64,000 bases of DNA, taken from the NCBI GenBank assembly GCA_004565275.1, contig SDOX01000121.1:525800-589799 (forward strand), given 5' to 3'. Source of the stretch: Nannochloropsis salina CCMP1776. Taxonomy: Eukaryota > Sar > Eustigmatophyceae > Eustigmatales > Monodopsidaceae. How positions within the stretch are numbered: the stretch's first letter is position 1; each line of letters starts with the position of its first letter. The translations under genes and the position numbers were made by a program. Under the pieces are notes generated by a model. It was not told the DNA's origin, did no database searches, and was given only the letters and a program-made list of their open reading frames with translations. Shown here piece after piece: positions 19,110 to 30,400 of the stretch.

Positions 19110-20840
19110 TCATGACTTTTTATTGAAAAATGAGAGCATGCTCTTTTGCTTCGTGGCCGTCGCAGGCGCCTTGGTCTCTTTCTTCTTCGTCGTCCCGGTC
19201 CGATCGCCTTCCTCCGTCTTTCGTTTCTGCCTAGCGGCGGCGGTTACCTCAGGACTCATCGAGGGCATAGTCTTGCCGGCTGAGGCCGGTGCCGGCGGAG
19301 GCTTGGCCGGCTCGTCGACCTCCTGATCCTCCCAGACGTTTTCTGTAACGAAGTATCCCTTCTCGTCCATGAAACTCTTTTGCACCAGCACCCTCTTGGT
19401 GCGCTTGTCATCTTGAGGCGCGTCTTTGCTTGGCGACCGCTGCACAAAGGTATCCATAGCCCCGCTGACGGGTTCAATGTGCACGGCCTCAGGAATTTCC
19501 TCCTCATCCCTCTCCCCGCCTTTCTTGCCCGATTGATCCTTGCGCCTTTCCCCTTTGACTCCTCGTTTTCGAGCTTCGCCAGGTATCCGGCCTCTTTTCT
19601 TCAAGCCTTTGCTTTTCTTGCCAGTAGCAATGGTTTCTCCTCCCTCCTCCTCTTCCGTGTCCTCTGAAAGGGCGCCATCCTCGCCTGCGTCCTCCTTCGG
19701 AATATGTTTACCCTTTTTCCGCTGTCGCTCGTCTGCCTGTCTTTCTACAAGCTCCCGGGCTGCTTTACGCTCTTCATCCCGCCATCTATCACTTGCAGTC
19801 TTTTCTCCGGGCAAAAATTCCTCCTCTCCCGCGGAGCTCTCCCCGCTATCTGAGTGCTCCCTCTCCTCGGCGATTTTCCTCTTCGGCTTGGAACCCTTCA
19901 GGCTAAGTGTATTCCCGGGACCCGGGTTGACCTTTGCGTCTCTACTTTTGATAGGTGAGAGAGACGTCGACAATCTAGAATTCGATGAGCCACTGACAGC
20001 GCCCTCCGCTCTCTCCTCCGAGCCCGCCATGCTCTCAGCACTCTTCGTGGCCGATGCGCCTTTGTCTTTCGTCTTCCCCGGCGCCGCTTTCCCTTGCAGC
20101 ACTTGTGGCCCCGATTGATCCTTGTCCGCTCCGATAAATGATCTGATTTTCGCTGTTGGGTCCCTTTCAAAAAAGTTTTGTGCACTTATGGCCTGCCCTT
20201 TGCCCTTGACAGAGCCCGTGGACGAGTGGTTGGCGCCCTTCATGTCCTTCCCCGTGCTTGCCATTACCGAGGGTTTCGACGCATTTGCATTGCTAAGTGA
20301 CCGCCGGCTGTAGGCACCAGCCGTTGATAAAAATATCTCTGAGGATGAAATACCACTCAATTTGTTGTAACGAAAGCTTTCCCCGGCATCCGAGGCCGCA
20401 TCGAGCAGCTCGGTCGCCATTGCTAGGTCCTCCATCCATAATTTAGCGCCTCCTTGACCCAGACCAGATTCATTTCTCTTCTCGCTCTCCTTCTTCGACA
20501 AATTCGGCTTAGCGTGTAGGCTGAAAATTTGAACCCCTTCCAGACGGGTGAAGAAATGGTCCTTCTCCGCCTTAACCCGGCACTCCGGAAGCAGCAGCAC
20601 ACCTCTTCCTGCGCTCGACTGCGATCGACTCTCAACACGCTGCTCTCCAGTCAGCAGGAATGTTGCTAGAACTTCGCTCTTATGTCGGCGGTAAAAAGCG
20701 GCAAGCAGGCGTCGGGCGGACGACGTGGGCACATTTAGGACTTGGGCGAGGTAGCGGGAGGTGATCACTTTGCGCTCGTCCAAAATCCAGGCGCTTAAGT
20801 CTTCCTCGTGATGCTGCAGGTTCACAAGAGCGCCGGTCAT
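19110..20840 (-). CDS. POLD3-like third subunit of DNA polymerase delta, with C-terminal PCNA-binding motif
   Basis: The frame is open from 21032 (640 aa), but Met65 (ATG at 20840, MTGALVNLQHHEEDLS) puts the conserved domain at the start as in the family, giving 576 aa. The N-terminal winged-helix-like region reads LDERKVITSRYLAQVLNV then ARRLLAAFYRRHK, like the POLD3/Cdc27 domain that contacts the B subunit. The middle is long, charged and disordered with Lys/Glu blocks. The extreme C-terminus, KQKSMLSFFNKKS, is a textbook PIP box (Q-x-x-M-x-x-F-F) for binding PCNA, which in Cdc27/POLD3 is also at the very end. The combination of the two termini supports the call despite weak middle conservation. 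Confidence 0.78.
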   Translation of the reverse strand: MTGALVNLQHHEEDLSAWILDERKVITSRYLAQVLNVPTSSARRLLAAFYRRHKSEVLATFLLTGEQRVESRSQSSAGRGVLLLPECRVKAEKDHFFTRLEGVQIFSLHAKPNLSKKESEKRNESGLGQGGAKLWMEDLAMATELLDAASDAGESFRYNKLSGISSSEIFLSTAGAYSRRSLSNANASKPSVMASTGKDMKGANHSSTGSVKGKGQAISAQNFFERDPTAKIRSFIGADKDQSGPQVLQGKAAPGKTKDKGASATKSAESMAGSEERAEGAVSGSSNSRLSTSLSPIKSRDAKVNPGPGNTLSLKGSKPKRKIAEEREHSDSGESSAGEEEFLPGEKTASDRWRDEERKAARELVERQADERQRKKGKHIPKEDAGEDGALSEDTEEEEGGETIATGKKSKGLKKRGRIPGEARKRGVKGERRKDQSGKKGGERDEEEIPEAVHIEPVSGAMDTFVQRSPSKDAPQDDKRTKRVLVQKSFMDEKGYFVTENVWEDQEVDEPAKPPPAPASAGKTMPSMSPEVTAAARQKRKTEEGDRTGTTKKKETKAPATATKQKSMLSFFNKKS

Positions 20841-22756
20841 AATTCTCAAAGCTGTTGAAAGTAAAGATGCAGGGGATAGGGCGTGGATGTCAGGCTTTAA
20901 TGCCAGTAAGTGCGCGGCGCTTTCACTCGCGATGCCTTGGAGGGAAATGATGGGGGGCAGTTTGGGCGAAGAGCGAGGGGAGCGCGAGAGCAATGGGCCA
21001 AGGGCCACAGTGATCGGGAAAAACACGGTCATAATTTAACTGATGGGGAGAATTAGAAAACACGATCCGCTACAAACTCTAGACCGATACATACAGGAAA
21101 TCTTTTAATCTTTCACGTCTGCTATGGAACTCACGGAGCGCGGGAAAAATTCAACTCTGTCACTCAGAGTAAGGAACGTACTCGAAGCAACCTCCTCTAT
21201 AATTTATTCCTTCTTATTGCAGGAGCAGGAGAAGTGTTTGTGCAAGGAGTGGGTGGAAATTGCGCATTTCCACGTTCTCCTATTTTGGGATTGCTTCAGC
21301 TCGCATAAGAAACAAAAACCTTTTAACAGAAATTGTGAATGTCTTGTAGATCGTGTTTCAGGAACCATGTCAAACCTCTTCTCACGAGGAAAATGATAGA
21401 GCACCTATTTTTCCACCATGCTGCGATTGCGAGGTTTCAATGTCCCGCAGTGGTAATGTTATAAAGTAATTACGTGCTACATGCACGCGATCGGGACGTC
21501 CTGTCCCTTTTCCATAAATTATCGACGAGGAGACGATTTATTTTGAAAACCAAAAGATGCTATGAAAGAGAAGAGCACATGTGCGAGCGCGCAGTCATCC
21601 CTTCATGCGGTTGCACGCATATTCATTCTTTCTGCGATCGGAAGAGATCAGTACATTAGAGATGAGTACATTGCAGGGAGTAAAATTGCAATCTCTTAAG
21701 TAATCTTCCTACACGTATGTGTGATTAAATTTTTTTTTAAAAAAAATATACATAACGCCCATCACAGGAATCGTAGGAGAGGAAAATTTGCCTGTTTGTC
21801 AGTTGACGGGGTGATTATTTATTCGTATCGCCCCATTTTCATGTGAATATTTTCCACAGTGATATTGTCGGCTTTAGAATTGGGCGGTGAAAGAGGGGTC
21901 GAAAGTAAGACAGATTGATGCTATCTAGATCTGCAGAGAAACCTCGAGCATTTCTTTGCCTCGTATACTTGCGGAGCGTATCTGCACATATGGAGTGGTA
22001 TTTTATCGGTGACATTAAAAAAAAGTGGAAAGTCGAAAAACAGGGGGTTAGGGTCGAGAAAATCTCTTTTCCTGTACCTCGACTACCGTGAGGAATTCTT
22101 GGAGGCTGTGTCTCATAGGAAGCAACATTACAGCGTACAAGAGACTGTGTATATCTTGAAACATGGACAAAAACTTACACATAAAAATGCGGTTCTAAAC
22201 TTTGCGCTCTTCCAAAGTCGGCGTGCGGAGAAAGAAGTAATCTGAAATTGTGCTCTTTTTACCGGTCCTCGCCAACCTCATACTTGATTTGCGATGCTTT
22301 TAGCATCTCATTGGTCACTCCAAAGATGGATTTTGTATAGAAGTCACCAGCTGCGACCATGACCCATTCATATTAAAAAGGCAGCCGCCCTGTCGGTGTC
22401 GGAGGGCACCGCTGGAGTGGTCGAGGGGTCGGTGCAAGCCTAGGGCGAGGTATCGCCACTGGTGTATCCGGACACGAAAGACTCGAATAACGAAACCGCC
22501 ATAACACTCTTTGGTTGGTGATGAATGCAATCGGTGCTTATAGTCCTGCCCTGTCTTCTTATTGAATGTTTTCGGCTCACGGGTGCTTTAGCTGCAAAAC
22601 TAACTCTGACATGTTAACTAAGAGGGGAGGTAAACTACGATGACAAGAAGGCGTTCTTTGCAAGGCGACACAACTATCCCGCTATTACCATGGTTTTTAA
22701 TGACGTGTTTAATACGGTATATAATCCTACAGGTTGCTGGCCTGAGAAGCCAGGGG
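20841..22756. other. 1.9-kb region without a supported gene
   Basis: It includes the optional 5' extension of the POLD3-like frame (20841-21032). The rest is AT-richer than the surroundings and holds only short unconvincing ORFs. A poly-T/poly-A palindrome is at about 21728-21748. A minus-strand ORF at 22315-22530 has no recognised family. No RNA gene is identified. The METTL5 promoter is at the right end. Confidence 0.4.
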
Positions 22757-23437
22757 ATGAAATTGCGGCATCTTGAATCGTTCCTGTCGCAGGTGGACGG
22801 TTTTGAGGCGCCCAAATGGGGCCTTGAGCAATACTTGACCCCGCCGCATTTGGCTGCGAGAGTATTGCACTGCGTAGCATCTTACGACGACTTGGAAGGA
22901 TGTGCAGTTGCTGACTTGGGCTGTGGAACTGGTATGTTGCTTGCGGGGGCGGCACTTATGGATTGTGATGAAGCTTTGAGCGTAGGCGTGGACGCTGACC
23001 CGGACGCCTTGAGCACCGCGCGGGGCAATCTAGACAAATTGGAGCTCAATTTTTCATTGCTTCAAGCGGACATTGTGGTAAATAATGGTTTACCTTTTCG
23101 CCGTGTCATCAGCGAAGGCAGCAATTTTGATACGGTGATCATGAATCCACCCTTTGGAACAAAAAATCAAGGGGTAGACATGTTGTTTGTAAGGCGTGCT
23201 CTGGCCTTTGCACCCATAGTGTACTCTTTGCATAAAACCTCTACTCGGGACTTTTTGATGGGCTGTGGTGCAGCAGGTTGTGGAAAGCATGTGCAGGCAG
23301 AGGTCATCGCAAACATGCAGTTCGAAATCCCGGCCACCTACTCGTTCCACAAGCAGAAGTCTGTAAACATAGATGTCGACCTCTTTAGGTTTTCGCGCCG
23401 GAATAGTGAAGACATGGAAGAGGCGATTACTGGATGA
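22757..23437 (+). CDS. METTL5: METTL5-type 18S rRNA adenine-N6 methyltransferase
   Basis: With TRMT112, METTL5 installs m6A near the decoding site of 18S rRNA. The frame is open from 22640, but Met at 22757 (MKLRHLESFLSQVDGFEAPK) is the family start and gives 226 aa, close to human METTL5. The marks are in order: LEQYLTPPHLAARVL, SAM motif I VADLGCGTGML, an acidic loop VGVDADPDAL, the catalytic NPPF in VIMNPPFGTKNQGVDM, VYSLHKTSTRDF, and the C-terminal YSFHKQKSVNIDVDLFRF block. The sequence between the annotated Met and 22640 contains an AG acceptor (CCTACAG at about 22733), so a 5' UTR intron is possible. Confidence 0.94.
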   Translation: MKLRHLESFLSQVDGFEAPKWGLEQYLTPPHLAARVLHCVASYDDLEGCAVADLGCGTGMLLAGAALMDCDEALSVGVDADPDALSTARGNLDKLELNFSLLQADIVVNNGLPFRRVISEGSNFDTVIMNPPFGTKNQGVDMLFVRRALAFAPIVYSLHKTSTRDFLMGCGAAGCGKHVQAEVIANMQFEIPATYSFHKQKSVNIDVDLFRFSRRNSEDMEEAITG

Positions 23438-24054
23438 AGATGTGAAGTATCGAGCGATGCGGAGAAAGGTGAGTAAAATTGCGGAGCGCGTAACCATGTA
23501 TTCCCGTGAAGCCGTTCACAGAAGTGTGTCATTTGCTTAGTACTTACATTGCACCCTTTAATCAGCTGTCCGCCACTGCTAACTTTCTGTCCTTTGGGAC
23601 GTGGAGGGGTGACTTTCAGGGCGTTCATGCTTTCATGCTGGTGCCAGAGAAACTGTGCAAACATTAGCGTCTAGTGGGTCAACGCAACGATCATCTCCGA
23701 CGCCCCAGTCCTTGGGGCCGGAACCTTTCGATCTGCGCGTCACCATTCCATCAGAAGCCAGTCATTGCTCAAACACCTGATTGTCAGAAAGTCGTCGGGC
23801 TGCTGCTCACGTCGTGGACCACTTTCTATGATTCTCTTTCCTAAATACGTTCCCCCTGCCTTTTCTTCGCCTTTCGCAGGATGGAATGGAGTCTTTTACT
23901 ATAAGACCTGCGGCATAGAAGGCATTCATCCGCTTTATCTTTTAAGAACTGAGAAGATTGTGCATAACGAAAGATCGTCCCCCTGTAATAAGTGTCGTGC
24001 AAAAGAAAGTACCACGTCCTGGTCGTGCAACTAAGTAAGACAATTATCTTTGAT
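23438..24054. other. Convergent spacer between METTL5 and NOP14
   Basis: About 600 bp. A donor-like GAGAAAG/GTGAGT at about 23466 on the + strand and GTGCAAT/GTAAGT at about 23546 on the minus strand hint at UTR introns or an antisense transcript. No coding gene is supported. Confidence 0.35.
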
Positions 24055-27000
24055 TTACTTTCTTTTTCCAAGCAACATCTGCTTCAGTCCAGAGCCCCCC
24101 CCCCGCAGAGTCTCTCCCTTGGCCTGTTTAACCTGTTTATTGAAGTCCGCTGCTGACGCCTCCAGCCACGCCGTGTTGTCCTTGACTACCTGTCTCCGCA
24201 CCGTCTCTCTCTCTCTCTCCAGGCGCACTTTCTCTGCGTCCAGGAATGCCGCGTCCCTCCTCAGTTCCCGCATCACACCTTTCTTCTCACGCTTCACCTG
24301 CCGAGTGAGCTGCTTAATACGCGCGGCCTCCCGCTCCAGGCCCTCGTCCCTCCGCACTACGAAGTTGTCTATTATGCGCGGGGCTAGCGAGGGGATGGCC
24401 TCCACGTTTTTAATTCGCCAGATCAGGGGGGCCCTCGACCCCCGGGCTGCCGCCACCGCTCCTTCCAATCGCTGCGCGGTCTCTCGCACCACAGATGCTA
24501 GCAGACACTTGGCGGGGGCCTCCTTATCCTTCGGCACAGCGGCTTCCACAGCCGCGAGGCATTCCACCAAAGGCTTGAAGAGCTCGACTGCGGCAGTACT
24601 TCTGCTCAGGGGGCCCTCACAGACACGCTTAACCAGGTGGCAAGTCATGGAGAGGCACTGAACCGCTAATAACGGGGGGGCCACCTCCTGCTCTCCTCGG
24701 CCAGACTCGGTTCCGTCTAGGTCCTGCTCCTCATTCCCCCTCCGCCGCCCCCAACCACCCAGCACAGCAGGTCCTGCGGGGGTCTCGACGTCTTCTTGCA
24801 GTGCGGCCACCGTCTGTTTGTGGAGCATCTCCGCAAGAGAGGGGCCCAGGGTCGGTAGACAAAGCGCTGAGCTCTCGCCGGCAAGGGCCGCCAGGAGCGA
24901 CTGGAGGAAGGCGAAGAACTCCGGCATCAGACGCCCCGCCTCCTCCGTGTACTGCAGCGCCAGAGCCGCCACGAACAGCCCCCGCTCCACGTCGCACGGC
25001 CTGAGCAGGGGACACTGCGTCAGAGCCTGGCCCATGTAGAGCAAGGCTGGTGTGACCACTGGGTGCCGGAAGTCGGTGGCGCAGAAGACGCGAGGCAGGA
25101 GGCGTAGGAGCAGGAGAGCCCCGGGGGAGGGCCAGGGGCTGCGTGCCCTCTCGCCCAGCTCGTGGTCGCGCAGGCCCTTCCCCAGCCTCGCCTGCAACCC
25201 CGTAAGCATGCGGCCCCAGAGCCCAGCGGCGGCGCTTGGCATCTCCTCGGCCATCAGCGTCAGCGCCTCCGCGATGGCGTTTACCTCCACCTCCCCGGCG
25301 GCCGTCAGAGCGTCTCCCAGGCAGGCCAAGCGCCGCATTAGCACATCGTAGAAGGCGTGCACCCGCGCCCGGTTCCCGCCCGATCGGATCGCGTGGTATC
25401 GGCGGATGCGGGTGATCATCTCGGCCACGTCTTGGGGCCCGCGCGCGTGCTCCCTCACGAGGAGCGAAAAATCCTCCAGGCTCGAAGGGCACTCCAGCAC
25501 GTACGGCATGCGCGGATTCACCCCCTTGCCTTCCTCCTCTGCCTCCGCCACCGCCTTGGCCACGGCCACCCTCAAGCGTGCGTTTTTGTTCACAGGTCGG
25601 ACGTTTCCAACTGGAGGCGCCCCGCTCTCTTTGCCCTTCTGCCTCTCGGTCTCTCCCAACCTTTTTCCAGGTCCCGCCTCCCTTCGCCGTGCCTCAACGT
25701 CTTTCAACGCCGAGCCGCTCCCCGCACGCTCTTCCCCCTCACTACTATCGCTCTTCTCCTCGTGTGACTCGTCCTCACAAGATGACCGGGCAGACGTAGC
25801 TTCTTCGTCGCTCCAGCTGTCGGTGTCCCAGCCGGTTCCCAACCCCTTGAGGTCCTCCTCCCCCTCCTCCTTTTCCTCCTCCTCGCTCTCACCGCCCTCC
25901 CCCAACCTCGCCTCTGCGTCCTCACCACTGCTCCCTCCATTTTCCACTTCGCTGTCCACCTCTGCGTCCACTTCCCCCCGCATGCGCGCCCGGCGCGCGG
26001 CCTCCAGCCTCTCCAGCTTCTCCCTTTCCTCCCGGGCCTCCTCTTCCGGCGTCTTCGTGCGGTCCCTCGCCTTGGCTGCGAAGCTCTCGCCCCGTATGGC
26101 TGTTACCAGCTCGTCGTAGTCTTGGTCGTCTGCAAGGAGGAGCCCGGAGGCGGCCAAATCTCCTCCGCGCGACGTCTTCGCCTGCTCCTCCCTCTTGCTC
26201 TTGAACTTGTCCCTGAACTCCAGGTCACCCACCAGGTCCTTGAAGCTCTCGTCCAGCTGAGACAGCACCGACTCTTGAGCGTCCTTCAACTTCGCTTTTG
26301 CCGCCTTGTGCATCTTGGATTTGGCTATGATCTCCTCCATGAGCTCCGCCCGAGACTTTTTCGCCGCGGAGGGGCCGTAGTGACCTTCGTCTCCCGGCAG
26401 GGGCCGCTTGCGGTCTCCAATTCTCGTCCCACCGAAGTGCAGCTCCTTCACAATTTCTTTGTTCAATCCGCGCTTTTCGTCCTCATCGTCACTCGATGCC
26501 ACTCCGTCTTTATCTTGATAGTCGTCCTCTGCGGTCAATGCCTTTCCCTTGTGCGTTAGCGTCAGGCCCCCATAGTTGTCATCCTCATTTTCCTCTTCTT
26601 GCTCGAGATTAAAACGTCCAGCTCCCGACCGTCGGGCTCGTTTTTGACGCTCTTTCTGGAATCGTAGAAGCATCTTCTCTTCCAAAGACAAAGTCGGGTC
26701 ATCCTCTCCAAAGCGGCGGTCCTTGAAGACATTGTCCTTCTTCGAGGCACGGTACTCCACAAGGAGAGTCTTTTTTCGACGCTCCACAGCCATTTGCCGC
26801 GCTTTGCCAACATTTCGTACTTGACCTTTTGCGCGTTTGTTTAAGACTGTGAACTTTGCTTTGCGGTTTCCCACAGCATCGAACGGGTTTCCACTAGCAG
26901 TAGGGGACCTGGTGGTGGACCTACTTCCTGGGCCGAGAGGACCTAATCCTCTGAACTTGCCTCCTCCAGCCCATTTTCTCATCTTGCGGTCCCCATGGTC

Positions 27001-27057
27001 GGCCCCTGATTGTCTACCCAATGTTGACTCTGAGTAATTCTTTTTAGTCGCTCCCAT
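24055..27057 (-). CDS. NOP14: NOP14 nucleolar protein (SSU processome, 18S rRNA maturation)
   Basis: NOP14 is a component of the small-subunit processome with NOC4/EMG1, needed for 18S rRNA processing and 40S export. A single 1000-aa exon starts at ATG 27057. The N-terminus has the family pattern NPFDAVGNRKAKFTVLNKR then KARQMAVERRKKTLLVEY, a KDRRFGEDDPTLSLEEKMLLRFQKE block, and LTHKGKALT after an acidic patch. A central acidic stretch (E/D/S-rich, residues about 375-450) is typical. The C-terminal third is helical, closing with a Lys-rich segment (VRLERERETVRRQVVKDNTAWL...) and GLKQMLLGKRK. Length is normal for NOP14. It is divergent from the kinase gene across 356 bp. Confidence 0.93.
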   Translation of the reverse strand: MGATKKNYSESTLGRQSGADHGDRKMRKWAGGGKFRGLGPLGPGSRSTTRSPTASGNPFDAVGNRKAKFTVLNKRAKGQVRNVGKARQMAVERRKKTLLVEYRASKKDNVFKDRRFGEDDPTLSLEEKMLLRFQKERQKRARRSGAGRFNLEQEEENEDDNYGGLTLTHKGKALTAEDDYQDKDGVASSDDEDEKRGLNKEIVKELHFGGTRIGDRKRPLPGDEGHYGPSAAKKSRAELMEEIIAKSKMHKAAKAKLKDAQESVLSQLDESFKDLVGDLEFRDKFKSKREEQAKTSRGGDLAASGLLLADDQDYDELVTAIRGESFAAKARDRTKTPEEEAREEREKLERLEAARRARMRGEVDAEVDSEVENGGSSGEDAEARLGEGGESEEEEKEEGEEDLKGLGTGWDTDSWSDEEATSARSSCEDESHEEKSDSSEGEERAGSGSALKDVEARRREAGPGKRLGETERQKGKESGAPPVGNVRPVNKNARLRVAVAKAVAEAEEEGKGVNPRMPYVLECPSSLEDFSLLVREHARGPQDVAEMITRIRRYHAIRSGGNRARVHAFYDVLMRRLACLGDALTAAGEVEVNAIAEALTLMAEEMPSAAAGLWGRMLTGLQARLGKGLRDHELGERARSPWPSPGALLLLRLLPRVFCATDFRHPVVTPALLYMGQALTQCPLLRPCDVERGLFVAALALQYTEEAGRLMPEFFAFLQSLLAALAGESSALCLPTLGPSLAEMLHKQTVAALQEDVETPAGPAVLGGWGRRRGNEEQDLDGTESGRGEQEVAPPLLAVQCLSMTCHLVKRVCEGPLSRSTAAVELFKPLVECLAAVEAAVPKDKEAPAKCLLASVVRETAQRLEGAVAAARGSRAPLIWRIKNVEAIPSLAPRIIDNFVVRRDEGLEREAARIKQLTRQVKREKKGVMRELRRDAAFLDAEKVRLERERETVRRQVVKDNTAWLEASAADFNKQVKQAKGETLRGGGSGLKQMLLGKRK

Positions 27058-27413
27058 TTCTTTCTATATAACCTGGGAGGGGTTTGAAAGTCATGATGCA
27101 GTGGAAGGTAAGCACAAGCAGTCGATACTTTGCTCACCAGAGATATCGTTGAAGCACGCTTTTGAAGCATGGAGACTCCCACTTATCAAACATCAACACT
27201 AGTCGTGGCCCGAAGTCGATAGATTGGACGCTTTTCTAAAGGCGAATGCACGCTCCCTGGCTGAAGATACTTGCTCGGGGGCATCGCTTGTTCTCTGCCC
27301 GCTCCTCCCGGCTTTCTGCAGGGACAGTTCGATGAGGCGGCGACGTGTCTGTCGGTGAGCTTCACATTTCGTCTTACGGAACCTATACACACATTCTTCA
27401 GGGTCAGACCTCC
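27058..27413. promoter_or_regulatory. Divergent NOP14 / YAK1-type kinase intergenic region
   Basis: It is 356 bp between the two ATGs and must contain both promoters. No specific motif is recognised with confidence. Confidence 0.35.
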
Positions 27414-30400
27414 ATGGCAGCACCTCCACGCGGAGATGACGGTGAGCCAGCTGAGCGTGGTGACACCATGGTTGATGCTGGAGGAAGCGCTGCGACTGTC
27501 ACGAGAGGTGAAGGCGGGGCAACTGAGACCTGCAGTACGACTCAAGAAGTAAGTCACAAAAAGAGCCTTCTTCGGTAAGCATCTAAATGGTGTGCACGCC
27601 CAATGTTGTTCATCGCAGTAATTCATTCTGGCTCAGAATGACCCCTTTGCGACGGGAACGACAGAACCTCCAGACTGGTAGCAAAGAGAGTTTGTGCACT
27701 TTACTGGAGTTGAGCTGACAGGCAGAGCCTCAGCTTGATGGGAATGGTGGATAATTTTTTGTTATATTGTGTTCAAAATTTTACATTATTTCCCCGAGAG
27801 TGTATCTATGGCTCTGGCTGTAACCTCTTGATGATGCTCTGTTTGTCAGATATTTGATGCTTTCACCTCAAGATTTCCGCAGTCCGCGATCTCTTCTTTC
27901 ATGTTCTTATTCCTTAATATCAAGATGCTTGCAGATGAACTGCTGCATGTTTGCTAAAGAGGGCTGTATCCAGGAGTCAGGTCGCGAGTAGGCAGGGTTG
28001 TGTCCTGTCCCTTGCCGCATCCCTCACACGCTCTTTACGTTCCGTAGGGAAATTCCGCATCACCATCTGGGCCCAACGCCACCGTGCTGAGTGTGATACC
28101 TACACCGGTGCTGCTTTCTGTGGCTTTCTCTCCTTTCAAGCGCCAGGCGCCCGGTCTGCCGGTAGATGGGGGCTCCTCGCCGGTACTTCACTCCCTTCCG
28201 TCCCCAAAATCGGCGGTCAAGGACCGGCTGACCCGGGAGCTCCTCACGACCTACCAAGCCTGCAACCCTTCGCACCACTTTAAATTTAAGGTGCCGCGGC
28301 GAATGCTCACCCACCCCAAGAAGCCCGTGCTGAATGACGGACTGGACAACGCGGAGGCCAACCTTATCTGTTCCGTGGGTGACATACTCTGCGACGCCCG
28401 GCGCGGCAGTCGCTTCGCGATACTAGATTTGCTGGGCCAAGGCACTTTCGGACAGGTTTTCAAGTGTCAAGAAGAGCCCCCAGACCGGGGAGGGGGGGGT
28501 GGACCGGTCTGGCGCAGGCCGACGGTGGCGATCAAGGTCGTGAAGAACAAGCCGGCGTATCTGCGGCAGGCCCAGTCCGAGGTGGGAGTGTTGCGACTGC
28601 TGAACGACAAGCACGATCCTGAAGATAACAAGCACCTGGTCCGACTCCTGGACTCGTTCACGGACAAGGGGCATCTGTGCCTCGTCTTTGAGCTCCTGGA
28701 CATGAATCTGTACGAGCTGTTGAAACAAAATCAGTTCCGCGGCCTCCCACTCTCCCTCATCAGGCACTTCGCCTCCCAGATCCTCGAGGCCTTGGGCGTC
28801 ATGGAGGAGGCGGGTATCATCCACTGCGACCTCAAGCCTGAGAATATTCTGCTCGCGACCACAACATCGCACCGCCCCCCAAAGCTGACGGTCGAAGACT
28901 CACCCACGCCTTCCCGCGCGCGCAGCAGCAACAGCGCCAAAGAACACAGCAGTGTCAAGGTCATCGACTTCGGCTCAGCCTGCTTGGAGGGTCGCACCAT
29001 GTATACCTATATTCAGTCCCGTTTCTATCGCTCCCCGGAGATCCTGCTCGGATTGCCCTACGACGCGGCCATCGACATGTGGAGTTTGGGCTGCATCTGC
29101 GCCGAAATGTTTCTGGGACTGCCGATCTTTCCCGGCGTCTCGGAGCACAATCAAATTTCGCGAGTTGTGGAAATGCTTGGCATGCCTCCCGAATTCATGC
29201 TTGACTGCGGGCAGAACACTTCCAAGTACTTCACTCGGCGACGAAGGGCGGACGGGGGGACGGGCAAGGCCGCGCAGGGGGGGCTTCAGGGGCAGCTTGA
29301 CGCCTTCCGCGGAGCTCTTCCTGGGCGAGGGGGGACGATGGCTCTAGCCAAGGTGGGTGAGGAAGAGGTGGCGATGGACTCGACGATGGCCGTGCACGGA
29401 TCTCTCGGCGCGGGCCTGGGTGGCAATCATAAAAGCAACCTGCCTCTTGATCACACAGCAACTCTCCCCGCCCCGCAACCGCTGCAACAACACCAGAAGG
29501 GGCTGCCTTCCATTACTCTTCCCTTCCCGTCAACCGGATCTACGGTTGTGAGAAGAAAATTTGCGCTTAAAACCGCAGAAGAGTACGCGAGCGACACGCG
29601 TACGCCAGTGATAAACTCCAAGAAGTATTTCAAGCACAAGCATCTCCCTGACATCGTGCGCTCCTATCCGTTCGGCCGGCGCCTGGGACCGGAAGACAGC
29701 TTCCGAGAGGAGCAAGAGCGTCGCCTACTCCTGGATCTGGTGCTGGGTTTGTTGGATTTGAACCCCTGGAAGCGCTGGACAGCCAAGCAAGCGGCCAGGC
29801 ATCCCTTCCTACGGGCGGAGCAAGATCGCGACAGGACAGGCGCAGGTCTGCCCTACGAACCTCCCGATAGGCAGGCCGTCCAGACGCGGCGTTTGCATGC
29901 CATGCTCCTGTCGCATCAGCAACGCATCGACTCTCGCAAAATGGGAGGGAACGTGGCGGAGAAGGGCCTTTGCGTGGCTGGTAAAAGCTCGCGAGGCCCT
30001 CCCAAGGCATATTTGTCTGCCGCAGCCAGCAGTGCGGGTCTCCCGCCGCCCTACATCCAGCCGATTCCTTCAGAGCCCCTGACAGTTCCTCAACCACATT
30101 CTCCCGTCGTCTTATCCGCCCGCACGCCTGTCGGTCACGCTGAGGAGGGTGAAGGTGTGTCCATATTCCGTCACGCGGGGAATGTCACGGGCGGCAATGC
30201 GGGCGTCAGTGTGGATGAGAATTTGGTGCGCTCGGCGCCTGCCTTGAATCGATTGCGGGTCATGAATCGGCGGGCATCTGTGGGTAGCGCTGTCGCAGCG
30301 GGAGGGCTACCGTCCACACCCCAGACTGCACCTGGCCTCGCCACGTCTGTAGGGGGCAGCAGCATGGCGGGCGACGGCCCCAGTGGCTCGGGCGTGTCCG

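Noticed and set aside
21728-21748. Poly-T/poly-A palindrome as a terminator or element end
   Set aside because: It is simple AT sequence with no nearby gene end or duplicated target site.
22315-22530. Minus-strand ORF of 71 codons
   Set aside because: No family, no splice signals that extend it, and composition like the flanking noncoding sequence.
25406-26119. Long + strand ORF antisense to NOP14
   Set aside because: It is the Ser-rich shadow of the acidic/charged NOP14 frame, with no start context and no family resemblance.
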